Assembly: GCF_009649815.1 (NCBI RefSeq)
Contig: NZ_WJIC01000013.1
Location: 124,001-188,000, forward strand
Length of the DNA stretch: 64,000 bases
Source of the DNA: Nocardia sp. SYP-A9097
Lineage (GTDB): Bacteria; Actinomycetota; Actinomycetes; Mycobacteriales; Mycobacteriaceae
Direction of reading: 5' to 3'
Positions 42,339-50,652 of the stretch are shown here, in pieces. Made by a program: the position numbers and the translations under genes. The notes under the pieces were generated by a model, which was given only the letters and a program-made list of their open reading frames with translations, was not told where the DNA came from and did not search any database. Every line of letters begins with the position of its first letter. Position 1 is the stretch's first letter.

Positions 42339-43013
42339 TCAGGCGCAGCAGTCGCAGTCATGTGAAGCTGCCGGCCCGGCGGTCGCGGTAGCGGGGGTTG
42401 GGCAGCAGGAGTCGCCTTTCCAGGCGTTGATGCCTTCTTTGATGGCTATGGCGGCTATTGCCAGGGCGGCTAGGGGGTCTGCCCAGGACCAGGTGAAGAG
42501 GGTGTTGAGGAGGAGGCCGACTAGGAGGATTGCGGAGAGGAAGGTTTGTTTGGAGTCGGCTACCGCTGAGGCCGAGCCCAACTCTCGGCCTGCTCTGCGT
42601 TGGGACCAAGACAGGACGGGCATTATTGCGAGACTGGCTGCGGCCAGGGCGATTCCGATGGAGGAGTGTTCGGCGTCTGCTGCGCCGAGGAGGGATCGGG
42701 CGGAGTCGACTGTGACGTAGAGGGCCAGGGCGAAGAAGGAGAAGGCGATTAGGCGGAGGGTGGTTTTCTCGCGGGATTCCGGGTTCGGGGAGGAGAACTG
42801 CCAGGCCACGGCGGCTGCGGAGGAGACTTCGATTATCGAGTCCAAGCCGAAGCCGATCAGGGCCGTCGAGGAGGCTCGGTTGCCTTCGGTGAGGGCGATG
42901 ATCGCTTCGAGCACGTTGTAGGAGATGGTTGCTGCGACGAGCCAGCGGATCTGCCTGGTTAGCAACGCTTTTCGCTCAGGAGAGGGGGCCGCGACCGACG
43001 GTACGGAGGGCAT
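42339..43013 (-). CDS. Cation-efflux-type transporter
   Basis: 224 residues from ATG 43013. Five to six helices with CDF-type Asp/Glu: VAATISYNVLEAIIALTEGN, LIGFGLDSIIEVSS, AVADSKQTFLSAILLVGLLLN and SWADPLAALAIAAIAIKEG. The C-terminal cytosolic CDF domain is absent; instead a short Cys-rich tail KGDSCCPTPA...HDCDCCA is present, probably metal-binding. It lies 11 bases downstream of the CmtR-like sensor, so the pair is likely induced by soft metals such as Cd, Pb or Zn. Confidence 0.83.
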   Translation of the reverse strand: MPSVPSVAAPSPERKALLTRQIRWLVAATISYNVLEAIIALTEGNRASSTALIGFGLDSIIEVSSAAAVAWQFSSPNPESREKTTLRLIAFSFFALALYVTVDSARSLLGAADAEHSSIGIALAAASLAIMPVLSWSQRRAGRELGSASAVADSKQTFLSAILLVGLLLNTLFTWSWADPLAALAIAAIAIKEGINAWKGDSCCPTPATATAGPAASHDCDCCA

Positions 43014-43024
43014 GCCGAGCGATA

Positions 43025-43354
43025 TCAGCAGCAGCCTTCGGTTTCGGATGATGCGCAGCAGGCCGGATCTACGGCCAGGACGAGGCCCAGGAGGTCTTCC
43101 AGGGCTCGGGCGATGCGGGGGTCGGCCAGTTCGTAGCGGGCGCGGCGGCCTTCCGGAACCGCGACCACCAAGCCGCAACCGCGTAGGCAGGCAAGGTGAT
43201 TGGAGAGGATCTGACGGGAGACGCCGATTCGGTCGGCCAGGTCGGAAGGGTAGCGGGGCTCCGTCCGCAGGCTCAGCAGGATTTGGGTGCGAGTCGGGTC
43301 CGAGAGTGCGTGGCCGAAGCGGGCCAGGGCATCGGTGTGTAGCGACGTTTCCAC
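43025..43354 (-). CDS. ArsR/SmtB-family metal sensor, CmtR-like
   Basis: 109-residue winged helix repressor. It matches mycobacterial CmtR (Cd/Pb sensor) in ALSDPTRTQILLSL, YPSDLADRIGVSRQILSNHLACLRGCGLVV and YELADPRIARALEDLLGLVLAVD. The Cys pair C56-x3-C60 in the recognition helix plus C-terminal cysteines (C99, C100, C108, C109) correspond to the CmtR ligand set with extra thiols at the end. Represses the downstream transporter until metal binds. Confidence 0.85.
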   Translation of the reverse strand: METSLHTDALARFGHALSDPTRTQILLSLRTEPRYPSDLADRIGVSRQILSNHLACLRGCGLVVAVPEGRRARYELADPRIARALEDLLGLVLAVDPACCASSETEGCC

Positions 43355-43387
43355 CCGACCAATAGTACAGATAATTCTGTATTCAGA

Positions 43388-44449
43388 TCAATCTGAACTA
43401 TTGGAACCTGCGGCATGGAGTCTGCTTGCCAGCGCGTGGCAGCGGGTGGCGAGTTCGGGAGGGGTCAGTACTTCGAAGTCGTGGCCGAGTCGTAGGACAT
43501 GGAGGAGGACGGCGTCGAGATCGGCTGCGCCACTGAGCACTTCGCAGCGTTCCCGGCCTCGCGGTTGGACGACGGCCGCTGCGGCCGGGATTTGCGCGCG
43601 GACCGTGGCTGCGGGGGCGTGCACCAGGAATCGGGCCTGCTGGGCGTAGACGCGGCTGGCCACGCTCTCCTGTACATAGGTGACCGCGTCGGGGGCGGGC
43701 CGGGGGTGGAAACGCCAGGTGCGGGCGGTGACCGCGGTCATGCGGTCGACGCGGAAGCTGCGCCAGTCTGCGCGGTCGAGGTCGTAAGCGAACAGGTACC
43801 AGCGGCGGTCGGAGGCGACCAGTCGGTACGGCTCGACGCGGCGGCGGCGGAGCGTGGCATCGGACGGATAGTCGAAGCCGGTCTCGAGTTCATCGCGGCA
43901 GGACCTGGCCAGGGTCATGAGCACCTCCGGATCGACGGGGGTGCGGCCCCCGTCGAATGATTCGATCGCCCCGGTGAGGGTGCGCACCTCATGCCGTAAA
44001 CGGCTGGGCAGCACGCGATCCAGCTTGGTGAGCGCCCGGAGTGCGGCATCACCGACACCGGCGACCGCGCCACCCGCGCCGACCAGCAGTGCGACCGCGG
44101 TGACGATCGCCTCCTCATCGTCGAGCAGCAGCGGCGGCAGATCCTGCCCGGACCCGAGCTGATATCCGCCGCCGACACCCTGACTCGCGTGTACCGGATA
44201 GCCCAGTGCACGAAGGCGTTCGACATCCCGGCGAACCGTACGCGGTGTGACTCCGAGCCGGTCGGCGAGTTCGGGGCCGGTCCAGACTTGGCGTTGCTGC
44301 AGCAGCCCGAGCAGGTTGAGCACCCGCTCGGTGGTACCGCGCACCTCACCGGATGCGATATCGGCCGGGTCGCGCCCCGCCGCATCAGCCGGGTCGCGGC
44401 CATTCGCCGCTTCCGTGCCGCGGCGGCCGCCATCTTCCATGTCGCCCAT
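43388..44449 (-). CDS. HTH and WYL-domain transcriptional regulator
   Basis: 353 residues from ATG 44449 (another ATG at 44440). A polar N-terminal tail, then HTH (TERVLNLLGLLQQRQVWTGPELADRLGVTPRTVRRDVERLRALGYPV), then the WYL domain with RRVEPYRLVASDRRWYLFAYDLDRADWRSFRVDRM, and the WCX tail. WYL proteins sense ligands, often nucleic-acid or nucleotide species. Divergent from the DinB-RidA fusion, with a 27-bp inverted repeat between them that is the likely operator. Confidence 0.87.
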   Translation of the reverse strand: MGDMEDGGRRGTEAANGRDPADAAGRDPADIASGEVRGTTERVLNLLGLLQQRQVWTGPELADRLGVTPRTVRRDVERLRALGYPVHASQGVGGGYQLGSGQDLPPLLLDDEEAIVTAVALLVGAGGAVAGVGDAALRALTKLDRVLPSRLRHEVRTLTGAIESFDGGRTPVDPEVLMTLARSCRDELETGFDYPSDATLRRRRVEPYRLVASDRRWYLFAYDLDRADWRSFRVDRMTAVTARTWRFHPRPAPDAVTYVQESVASRVYAQQARFLVHAPAATVRAQIPAAAAVVQPRGRERCEVLSGAADLDAVLLHVLRLGHDFEVLTPPELATRCHALASRLHAAGSNSSD

Positions 44450-44458
44450 CCTTCCCAA

Positions 44459-44485
44459 AATAGCGGACCGATTCTGTCCGCTATT
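44459..44485. promoter_or_regulatory. 27-bp inverted repeat between WYL regulator and DinB-RidA gene
   Basis: AATAGCGGAC at 44459-44468 and GTCCGCTATT at 44476-44485, perfect 10-bp arms, seven-base spacer, midway between divergent starts (44449 and 44503). Probable operator of the WYL regulator, which would repress both genes. Confidence 0.65.
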
Positions 44486-44502
44486 GGTGTGAGGGTGGGT
44501 GC

Positions 44503-45468
44503 ATGGCAGCTGAAATAGACTGGAATCGCACGCTTCGTGAGCAGTGGGAAACCCACTGGAACAATCAGATTCGGGCCCGGCTACGGGGACTGACCGACGA
44601 TGAGTACTTCTGGTCACCGGCGGCGGATGCTTGGACGGTGCGGCCACGGGACACGTCGACCGCGTTGGCCCAGCCCGGTACCGGCGACTTCACGATCGAC
44701 TACACCTATCCCGAGCCGGTGCCCGCGGCCTTCACCACCATCGCCTGGCGACTCGCGCATGTGATTGTCGGTGTACTCGCCGCCCGCAATGCCGCGCATT
44801 TCGGCGCACCGGAGGCGTCGTATCAGAGCTGGGAGTACGCGGGCAGCGCGTCCGCCGCGCTGGAGCAGCTGGAGACCCAGCTCGACACCTGGTTCACCGG
44901 CGTAGCCAAGCTCACCGATGCCGAGCTGCGTGCTCCGATGGGCCCGAAGGAGCCCTATCCGGAGGCCCCGACGGCCGATCTGGTGCTGCATATCAATCGT
45001 GAACTGATCCACCATCTTTCGGAGGTCTGTCTGCTGCGTGACCTCTACCTCCATACGCATGCCGAAGGAGATTCCTCGACCTCCGAGCCGATTCACCTCG
45101 ACCCGGAAGAACTGCACTACAACCCGGCCTTCACACAGGGAGTGATCGCGCCGGCGGGGAAGACGCTCTACGTCGGTGGCCAGCTGGGCACCGACGGTGC
45201 CGGACAGATGCTGGAAGGCATTGCGGCGCAAGTGAAACAGGCCATGCGTAATGTGCTGGCTGTTCTCGCCGCGGCGGGGTCCGGGCCGGAGCATGTGGTG
45301 AAGATGACCATCTATCTGGTCGACGGCGTCGATATCCAGGCCGGCTTCGCCGCGTCGCAGGAGATCTGGGGCGATCATCGCACCGCGATCACCAGCGTCA
45401 CCACTGCGAAGCATGGGCGGCCGGGGGCGCTGGTGGAGATCGACGCCATCGCGATCATTCCCGAATAG
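44503..45468 (+). CDS. DinB-RidA fusion protein
   Basis: 321 residues with two domains. Residues 1-185 are DinB/YfiT-like: LREQWETHWNNQIRARLRGLTDDEYFWSPAADAWTV, AAFTTIAWRLAHVIVGVLAARN, and a late NRELIHHLSEVCLLRDLYL, giving the three-His metal site. Residues about 195-321 are RidA/YjgF-like: YNPAFTQGVIAPAGKTLYVGGQLGTDGAG, QVKQAMRNVLAVLAAAGSGPEHVVKMTIYLVD and the end ALVEIDAIAII. RidA proteins hydrolyse reactive imines/enamines; the usual catalytic Arg is not clearly seen (AKHGRPGALVEI). DinB members often are thiol-dependent transferases. The fusion suggests linked detoxification. Confidence 0.8.
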   Translation: MAAEIDWNRTLREQWETHWNNQIRARLRGLTDDEYFWSPAADAWTVRPRDTSTALAQPGTGDFTIDYTYPEPVPAAFTTIAWRLAHVIVGVLAARNAAHFGAPEASYQSWEYAGSASAALEQLETQLDTWFTGVAKLTDAELRAPMGPKEPYPEAPTADLVLHINRELIHHLSEVCLLRDLYLHTHAEGDSSTSEPIHLDPEELHYNPAFTQGVIAPAGKTLYVGGQLGTDGAGQMLEGIAAQVKQAMRNVLAVLAAAGSGPEHVVKMTIYLVDGVDIQAGFAASQEIWGDHRTAITSVTTAKHGRPGALVEIDAIAIIPE

Positions 45469-45862
45469 TGCGGCGCGCCATGGCCTTTCGGTAGGCGATC
45501 CGCCAGCCCTGCGGATCGCGGCGGAGGGTGTCCTCGTAGACGGCGGATCCGGCCGCGCCGTCGGCGGCGACGGCCAGGCCCTTGGAGTGGGTGGTCACGG
45601 TCTCGCCGTCCTGTCGGGTGATGACGATATTGGTGACGTGATGCCCCAGGGGCTGGTTCTCGTCAGATTGGACGCCGTTCACCAGGTCCAGCATTGCCGG
45701 TAGCCCATACAGGGTGCCGTATCCGAAATCCGTTATGTCGAAGACGATGTCGTCGGTGAAGACCTCGCCGAGGCGATCCCATTCGCGGTCGTCTATCAGG
45801 TGGCCGTGCAGGGCGATGACCTCGTGGATGGCGATTCTGTCTTCGAGAGTGATGTCAGGCAT
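45455..45862 (-). CDS. SnoaL-like (NTF2-fold) protein
   Basis: 135 residues from ATG 45862. MPDITLEDRIAIHEVIALHGHLIDDREWDRLGEVFTDDIVFDI is the standard opening of SnoaL_4-type cone-shaped proteins, followed by GLPAMLDLVNG, HHVTNIVITRQDGETVTTHSKGLAV and DPQGWRIAYRKAMAR. Asp and His positions fit isomerase/dehydratase relatives but no reaction can be assigned. Divergent from the TetR gene; overlaps the DinB-RidA gene convergently by 14 bases. Confidence 0.83.
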   Translation of the reverse strand: MPDITLEDRIAIHEVIALHGHLIDDREWDRLGEVFTDDIVFDITDFGYGTLYGLPAMLDLVNGVQSDENQPLGHHVTNIVITRQDGETVTTHSKGLAVAADGAAGSAVYEDTLRRDPQGWRIAYRKAMARRTIRE

Positions 45863-45892
45863 GCGAATTCCTCTTCGGTGCAATAGCTTCAC

Positions 45893-45952
45893 GTAAGTGG
45901 GGTGACCACCCCACTTACCTTCACGTACGATACGGAGGACCCACCCCACTTA
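45893..45952. promoter_or_regulatory. TetR-type operator: palindrome plus third half-site
   Basis: GTAAGTGGGGT - GACC - ACCCCACTTAC (45893-45918) is a perfect 11-bp inverted repeat; a third half-site ACCCCACTTA recurs at 45943-45952. A TACGAT hexamer between them could be the -10 of the TetR gene. Very likely the operator of the adjacent TetR regulator for both divergent genes. Confidence 0.7.
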
Positions 45953-45970
45953 GCAAGAAGGTTTTCGAAA

Positions 45971-46537
45971 ATGGGAGCAACTCCCAGTTCACCAGGTCGG
46001 CGGCGAGCCGATGCGCAGCGGAATCGCGACCGCCTGGTCGTGGCGGCAAGCGAGGTGATCGGCGAGACCGGCGCGGACGCCTCACTGGAGGAGATCGCCC
46101 GCCGCGCCGGCGTCGGCTCGGCCACCCTGCACCGGCATTTCCCAAGCCGCGCAGAGCTATTGGGGGCCGTACTACACGAACGCGTGCAGGGCCTGTGCGC
46201 CCGCGCCGAGGAACTGTCGACCGCGCCGAACGCGGGCGCGGCGCTGGTGACCTGGCTGCGGGATGTGGTGACGCACGCCGCCACCGCACGCGGGCTGGGC
46301 CCGGCGCTCTCCGGCTACGAGGCCGATCCGGAGTTCGAGCCGCACACCATGATTCGGCGAGCCGCCCAACCACTCCTGGATCGCGCCCAGCGCGAGGGCG
46401 AGATCGCCGCGAGCGTCACCGTCGATGACGTCCTGCAACTCGCCAATGGCGTAGCCCTGGCCACGGAGTCCCTTCCCAACGCGGCCCACCGAGCCGACGC
46501 GTTGATGGCGCTCGTCTCCCACGGACTCCTGTCCTGA
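45971..46537 (+). CDS. TetR-family transcriptional regulator
   Basis: 188 residues from ATG 45971. HTH: RNRDRLVVAASEVIGETGADASLEEIARRAGVGSATLHRHFPSRAELLGAVL, the AcrR-like type with a standard recognition helix; the C-terminal domain resembles the SbtR-like set (HERVQGLCARAEEL, QRALQPLLDRAQ-like AAQPLLDRAQREGEI). The open frame extends 23 codons upstream but crosses the operator. Probably represses itself and the SnoaL gene. Confidence 0.86.
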   Translation: MGATPSSPGRRRADAQRNRDRLVVAASEVIGETGADASLEEIARRAGVGSATLHRHFPSRAELLGAVLHERVQGLCARAEELSTAPNAGAALVTWLRDVVTHAATARGLGPALSGYEADPEFEPHTMIRRAAQPLLDRAQREGEIAASVTVDDVLQLANGVALATESLPNAAHRADALMALVSHGLLS

Positions 46538-46538
46538 A

Positions 46539-46585
46539 CGAAAACAGCGCCCGCCCCGAGAAGCTCAGGGCGGGCGCTGTTTTCG
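46539..46585. terminator. Strong bidirectional terminator
   Basis: Perfect 18-bp stem: CGAAAACAGCGCCCGCCC (46539-46556), 11-base loop, GGGCGGGCGCTGTTTTCG (46568-46585), with the A/T tracts built into the stem base so that a U-run follows in either direction. Between the TetR stop (46537) and the conservon end (46601). Confidence 0.85.
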
Positions 46586-46600
46586 AGTCGCGGAGCGCAG

Positions 46601-47191
46601 CTACGCCACGGGCGTCGCCGCCGCCCGGGTGATGAGGTACTCCACGAGCGTCATGAGCACATTCTTGGCCGACGGGCGATCACGGGCATCGCAGAGCAGC
46701 ACGGGTATCTGCTCGTCGAGGTCCAGCGCTTCGCGCACCTCCGCCGGCGTGTAGAGCGGTGCGCCTTCGAAGCAATTGACCGCGACCGTGAACGCCACAC
46801 CGCGGCGTTCGAAGAAGTCGATCGCCGCGAAGGAGCCTTCGAGCCGCCGGGTATCGGCCAGGACGACCGCTCCCAGCGCTCCGCGCGCCAATTCGTCCCA
46901 GAGGAACCAGAATCGGTCCTGTCCGGGGGTTCCGAACAGGTACAGCACCAGGTTTCGATCAATGGTGATGCGGCCGAAGTCCAAGGCCACCGTGGTGGTG
47001 GTCTTGCCTTCGACGCCGCGCAGGTCGTCGACCCCCGCGGAGAGTTCGGTGATGAGTTCTTCGGTTCTCAGCGGTGTGATTTCGCTGAGCGCCCCCACCA
47101 TGGTTGTCTTGCCCACGCCGAAACCGCCGGCGATGAGAATTTTCACCGAGGCGGCCATAGGCTGGGATTGGTCAAAGTTTTCGGATGCCAT
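46601..47191 (-). CDS. cvnD: Conservon GTPase CvnD (downstream cluster)
   Basis: 196-residue Ras-like small GTPase. P-loop GGFGVGKTTMVGALSE, switch/G3 region VALDFGRITI and YLFGTPGQDRFWFLWDELARGALGAVVLADTRR, then AVNCFEGAP in place of NKxD and DARDR at the end. In Streptomyces conservons CvnD cooperates with the CvnA kinase, CvnB roadblock and CvnC in GPCR-like membrane signalling. Start overlaps the CvnC end by 20 bases. Its closest relative here is the CvnD at 50653. Confidence 0.92.
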   Translation of the reverse strand: MASENFDQSQPMAASVKILIAGGFGVGKTTMVGALSEITPLRTEELITELSAGVDDLRGVEGKTTTTVALDFGRITIDRNLVLYLFGTPGQDRFWFLWDELARGALGAVVLADTRRLEGSFAAIDFFERRGVAFTVAVNCFEGAPLYTPAEVREALDLDEQIPVLLCDARDRPSAKNVLMTLVEYLITRAAATPVA

Positions 47192-47549
47192 CGAGTACAG
47201 CTCGCAAAATGTTGAGGTCACCGGGTGCGGTGTCCGGAGAAACCGGCGCCCGGAACTTGAGGATGCCGTCGGAGATGAGATCGCCGACGAGGATCTTGGT
47301 CACTGCAAGTGGAAACCGCAGGGCCGCCGACACTTCGGCGACCGACAGCGGGAGCCTGCACAGGCGCACGATGTCGCCGTATTCCGGTTCGACCCGGCGC
47401 AACGGTGGGGCCGCATTGGGCACCACCACTACCGTGAGCATGTCGAGGTCATGCCCTGCGCCCATGGTTCGACCGCCGGTCCTGGCGTATGGGCGCACCA
47501 ATGGACCTGCTTGATCGTCGAACCAATGATCCCCCGGTCTGGCCATCAT
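47172..47549 (-). CDS. cvnC: Conservon DUF742 protein CvnC (downstream cluster)
   Basis: 125 residues: LVRPYARTGGRT, LDMLTVVVV, PEYGDIVRLCRLPLSVAEVSAALRFPLAVTKILVGDLISDGIL. The last is a winged-helix-like DUF742 core with reduced DNA-binding features. CvnC is thought to link kinase/roadblock and GTPase. Its start ATGATGG overlaps the CvnB stop by four bases; it overlaps CvnD by 20. Confidence 0.9.
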   Translation of the reverse strand: MMARPGDHWFDDQAGPLVRPYARTGGRTMGAGHDLDMLTVVVVPNAAPPLRRVEPEYGDIVRLCRLPLSVAEVSAALRFPLAVTKILVGDLISDGILKFRAPVSPDTAPGDLNILRAVLDGIRKL

Positions 47550-47971
47550 GACAGCCTGGGGTTAACCTGTCCGGCCAGGTGATGGCGCGGCGTGGTGGAC
47601 AGATAGGTGCCGACGCGCTGCACGGTCAGGTTCATCTCGTAGGCGACCATGCCGAGGTTGGCCTGTTCGTTGGCCTGCAAGGCAAGGCAGGCGTGGCTGC
47701 CCGCCGCGGTCACGAACAGTACGGCGCGATCCAGTTCGATGACCGCCTGGCGGACGCCGCCGCCGTCGAACCGGCTGCCCGCGCTACGGGCGAGTCCGTA
47801 GAGGGTGGAGGACATGGCGCCGAAGTGTTCGGCGTCCTCTCGGCTCATGGACGTGGAGCGGCCCAGCAGCAGGCCGTCGGTGGAGTGAACCACCGCGTGC
47901 CGGACGCCTGCGAGCCGATCCACCAGATCATCGAGTAGCCAGTTGAGATCACCAGCGTTTGAGGTGGTCAC
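47546..47971 (-). CDS. cvnB: Conservon roadblock/LC7 protein CvnB (downstream cluster)
   Basis: 141 residues from GTG 47971: LNWLLDDLVDRLAGVRHAVVHSTDGLLLGRS, GVRQAVIELDRAVLFVTAAGSHACLAL and QANLGMVAYEMNLTVQRVG, a roadblock/longin-like alpha-beta fold. In myxobacterial and streptomycete relatives it acts as GTPase-activating partner. Overlaps the end of CvnA by 23 bases. Confidence 0.91.
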   Translation of the reverse strand: MTTSNAGDLNWLLDDLVDRLAGVRHAVVHSTDGLLLGRSTSMSREDAEHFGAMSSTLYGLARSAGSRFDGGGVRQAVIELDRAVLFVTAAGSHACLALQANEQANLGMVAYEMNLTVQRVGTYLSTTPRHHLAGQVNPRLS

Positions 47972-50552
47972 CGTCGCCTTCCTGTCGGTCCTGGAATGGG
48001 TGGGACACAGGCTCGACCGTGCCGGGATCGGCCCGGCGGCCCTGCCTGGTTCCGTTTTCGATGGCGGAGAACAGATCTCGGGCCTGCTCGGCCGTGCGGG
48101 TGGGCTGTTCGGACGACTCTTCAGCCGCCTTCTCCTGCGCCAATTCCGGTGCGAGACTTGCCTGCCGGCGCCTTCGCGGTAGCTCGGGCCGGACGTCGGA
48201 GCCAGTGTACTGGGACCGATCGAAGTCTCGTGTGCGGAAATCGGAATCCGGTTGCTGCTGTGCTGCGGGCGCCGGCGGAATGTATTGCGGCCGATTGGTG
48301 CTCGGGTGCGTCGGTGGTTCGAAGGGTCGCGGGGTATCGAAAGACATCTGTCGCTCCGGGGCGCGTGGTTCGGGCCGGGCAGGCAGGGCTGGATTCGAGA
48401 ACGGCGCGGGGGCAGGCTGTTCGAGTTGCCGGGGCAACTCGAACGGCCCGGGATTGCCGATCGACTTGGGGGCTTCGAACGGGTTGGGGGCTTCGATCTG
48501 CTTGGACGCCTCGAACTGCGCTTGCGCCTCGAGTTGTTTGGCGGTCTCGGCGGCCAGGGCGGCATGGAACTGCCCGGTGTCGAATGCGGTGGGCACGGCC
48601 GGGATTTCGCCGGTCCGGCCCGCCGCGACGGTGAGCCCGGAGGGCACCAGCACGATGGCGCGCACGCCGCCGTAGTCGGATTCGGCCAGTCGCACCGAGA
48701 TGCCGTTGCGGACGGCCAGCTGCGCCACCACGAACATGCCGAGGCGGGAGTCCGAGAGCGTGGTGACGCCGAAATCCGGTGGGTTGCGCAGCATGTCGTT
48801 GATGCGGGCGAACTCGGCTTCGGGCATGCCCATGCCCTGGTCGACGATTTCGATGGCGATGCCCTTGCCGACCACATTGCCGCGCACCTCGACCTGCGAC
48901 TGCGGCGGCGAGAAGTGCGCGGCATTGTCGACGAGTTCGGCGAGCAGGTGGATGAGGTCGGCGACGGCGGAACCGGCGACCGCGATCTCGGGCAGTCGGG
49001 TGATCTTGACGCGGGTGTAGTCCATCGCCTCGCCCACACCGCTTCGCACCAGCTCGATGAGCTGCACCGGGTTTCGCCACTGCCGCCCGGGCTGGCCGCC
49101 CGCGAGAATGATCAGGTTCTCGGCATTGCGGCGCTCGCGGGTGGCGAGGTGGTCGAGCCGGAAGAAGATCTCCAGCAGCGCCGGGTCCTCCTGTTTGGCC
49201 TCGGCCTCGTCGAGCACCTCGAGCTGGCGGTGTACCACCACCTGGCTGCGGTGCGCGATATTGAGGAACACGGCCTTCACACCCTCACGGGTGCGGGCCT
49301 CGGTGACCGCGGCGGCGACGGCGGCGGTGTGCGCGTGGCCGAATGCCTGTGCCACCTGACCGATCTCGTCGGTGCCGAAGTCCAGCTGCGCCGTCTCGGA
49401 GCCGACCTCGACCGCCTTGCCATCGCGCAGCTGCGACATGATCTCGGGCAGTCGCTCATCGGCGAGTACCAGGGTCTCGTCGCGGAGTCGCTTGAGCCGC
49501 CCGATGATCCGGTTGGCGAGCAGCAGTGCGATGAGGAACGCCGAGAGCGAGACCAGCATCATGGCGCCACCGGCGAGGGCGGAGTTGCGCGCGCTGCGGT
49601 CGGCGGCCGCACCGGCCAGGTTCTGCCCGTTCTTGCTCTCGGTTTCCCAGAGTCCGATCAGCGTCGTATTGACCGCGGTGACCGTATCGTGCCATTCCTG
49701 GGTGGTGAAGGTGAGCGGCGCCATCGGCGCGCTCGCACCGGATTTCAGGGGTGCGGCCGTGATGGGATCGAGTGCGCGTGCCAGCAGCACGTTCTCCATC
49801 ATGATCAGCCGCTGCCAGTTCGGATCATCGACCACGGCTTTGAACGTGGGACTGCCGGTGCTGCCGTCCGCGCCCGCGAGCGTCCCGATATTGACGCGGT
49901 ACGCGCCGACCACCCGGGAGAATTCGATGGCCAGTTCCGGCGTCAGGGTGCCGTCCTTGAGCAGCACCTCGGCCAATGCCGCTCCGCGGGAAAGCATTTC
50001 GGAGGCGGAGACGATCTCCAGTGTTTCTGCGATCTTGACGGCGACCTCGGGGTCGGGAGCCGTCGTCTCCACGGCGCGGCTGCCGATGGAGATGAGGTCG
50101 AGCAGGTGCCCGTAGAAGTTGTAGGCGTCGGCCAAACCCAGTGCGTTGCCATCGATCTGGGTGCGCACGGCGGCGAGTGCGCGGGACAGGGTGAGGAAGC
50201 CGCCGACATCGCCGACGACAGCGTCCGGACCGTGCTGGGCCATGGCATCGGTGGTGGTGGCCATACCGCGCAGCGCGTTGTCCAGGCGGGTGCGAGCCTG
50301 GGTGAGGCTCTTCGGATTGGGTTCGTCACCCGAGAGTTGCGCCAGGGTGAGCTGGCGTTCCAGCTGTACCGAAACGATCAGTTCTTTGGCTAGAGGTGTG
50401 GCGGTGGTGAGCGCGTCCGCCCACTCTCGCGCGTTCTTGCCTTGTACCACCAGGTATCCCGCGCCACCCACACCGATTCCGAGCAATGCCAGGCTCGGAA
50501 CCAATGCGATGGCGAGAACACGGGTCCGGACCCCGAGTCTCGCTTTGAACAT
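47949..50552 (-). CDS. cvnA: Conservon sensor kinase CvnA (downstream cluster)
   Basis: About 867 residues from ATG 50552 (GTG two codons earlier). TM1 (about 12-35), a long external nitrate-sensor-like (NIT) helical domain, TM2 near 335-355, HAMP, a helical segment (VFLNIAHRSQVVVHRQLEVLDEAE), then an ATPase domain with N-box LAELVDNAAHFSPP and G-box EIVDQGMGMPEAEF. The conserved phospho-acceptor His motif is not standard, as in other CvnA. Pro/Gln-rich tail of about 200 residues carries the IENGTRQGRRADP motif near its end. First gene of the downstream conservon. Confidence 0.91.
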   Translation of the reverse strand: MFKARLGVRTRVLAIALVPSLALLGIGVGGAGYLVVQGKNAREWADALTTATPLAKELIVSVQLERQLTLAQLSGDEPNPKSLTQARTRLDNALRGMATTTDAMAQHGPDAVVGDVGGFLTLSRALAAVRTQIDGNALGLADAYNFYGHLLDLISIGSRAVETTAPDPEVAVKIAETLEIVSASEMLSRGAALAEVLLKDGTLTPELAIEFSRVVGAYRVNIGTLAGADGSTGSPTFKAVVDDPNWQRLIMMENVLLARALDPITAAPLKSGASAPMAPLTFTTQEWHDTVTAVNTTLIGLWETESKNGQNLAGAAADRSARNSALAGGAMMLVSLSAFLIALLLANRIIGRLKRLRDETLVLADERLPEIMSQLRDGKAVEVGSETAQLDFGTDEIGQVAQAFGHAHTAAVAAAVTEARTREGVKAVFLNIAHRSQVVVHRQLEVLDEAEAKQEDPALLEIFFRLDHLATRERRNAENLIILAGGQPGRQWRNPVQLIELVRSGVGEAMDYTRVKITRLPEIAVAGSAVADLIHLLAELVDNAAHFSPPQSQVEVRGNVVGKGIAIEIVDQGMGMPEAEFARINDMLRNPPDFGVTTLSDSRLGMFVVAQLAVRNGISVRLAESDYGGVRAIVLVPSGLTVAAGRTGEIPAVPTAFDTGQFHAALAAETAKQLEAQAQFEASKQIEAPNPFEAPKSIGNPGPFELPRQLEQPAPAPFSNPALPARPEPRAPERQMSFDTPRPFEPPTHPSTNRPQYIPPAPAAQQQPDSDFRTRDFDRSQYTGSDVRPELPRRRRQASLAPELAQEKAAEESSEQPTRTAEQARDLFSAIENGTRQGRRADPGTVEPVSHPFQDRQEGDGDHLKRW

Positions 50553-50652
50553 CGCCACAACGTAACGGGACGTGGATCACATTCTCAACCGTATCTCGTT
50601 CAGCGGGAACATGATTGACACGACAAGTTATGCATGCTTCGGAATCGAAGGG

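Noticed and set aside
48252..50393. 713-codon plus-strand frame across CvnA
   Set aside because: Antisense to a clear sensor kinase with conserved overlaps to CvnB; low-complexity translation.
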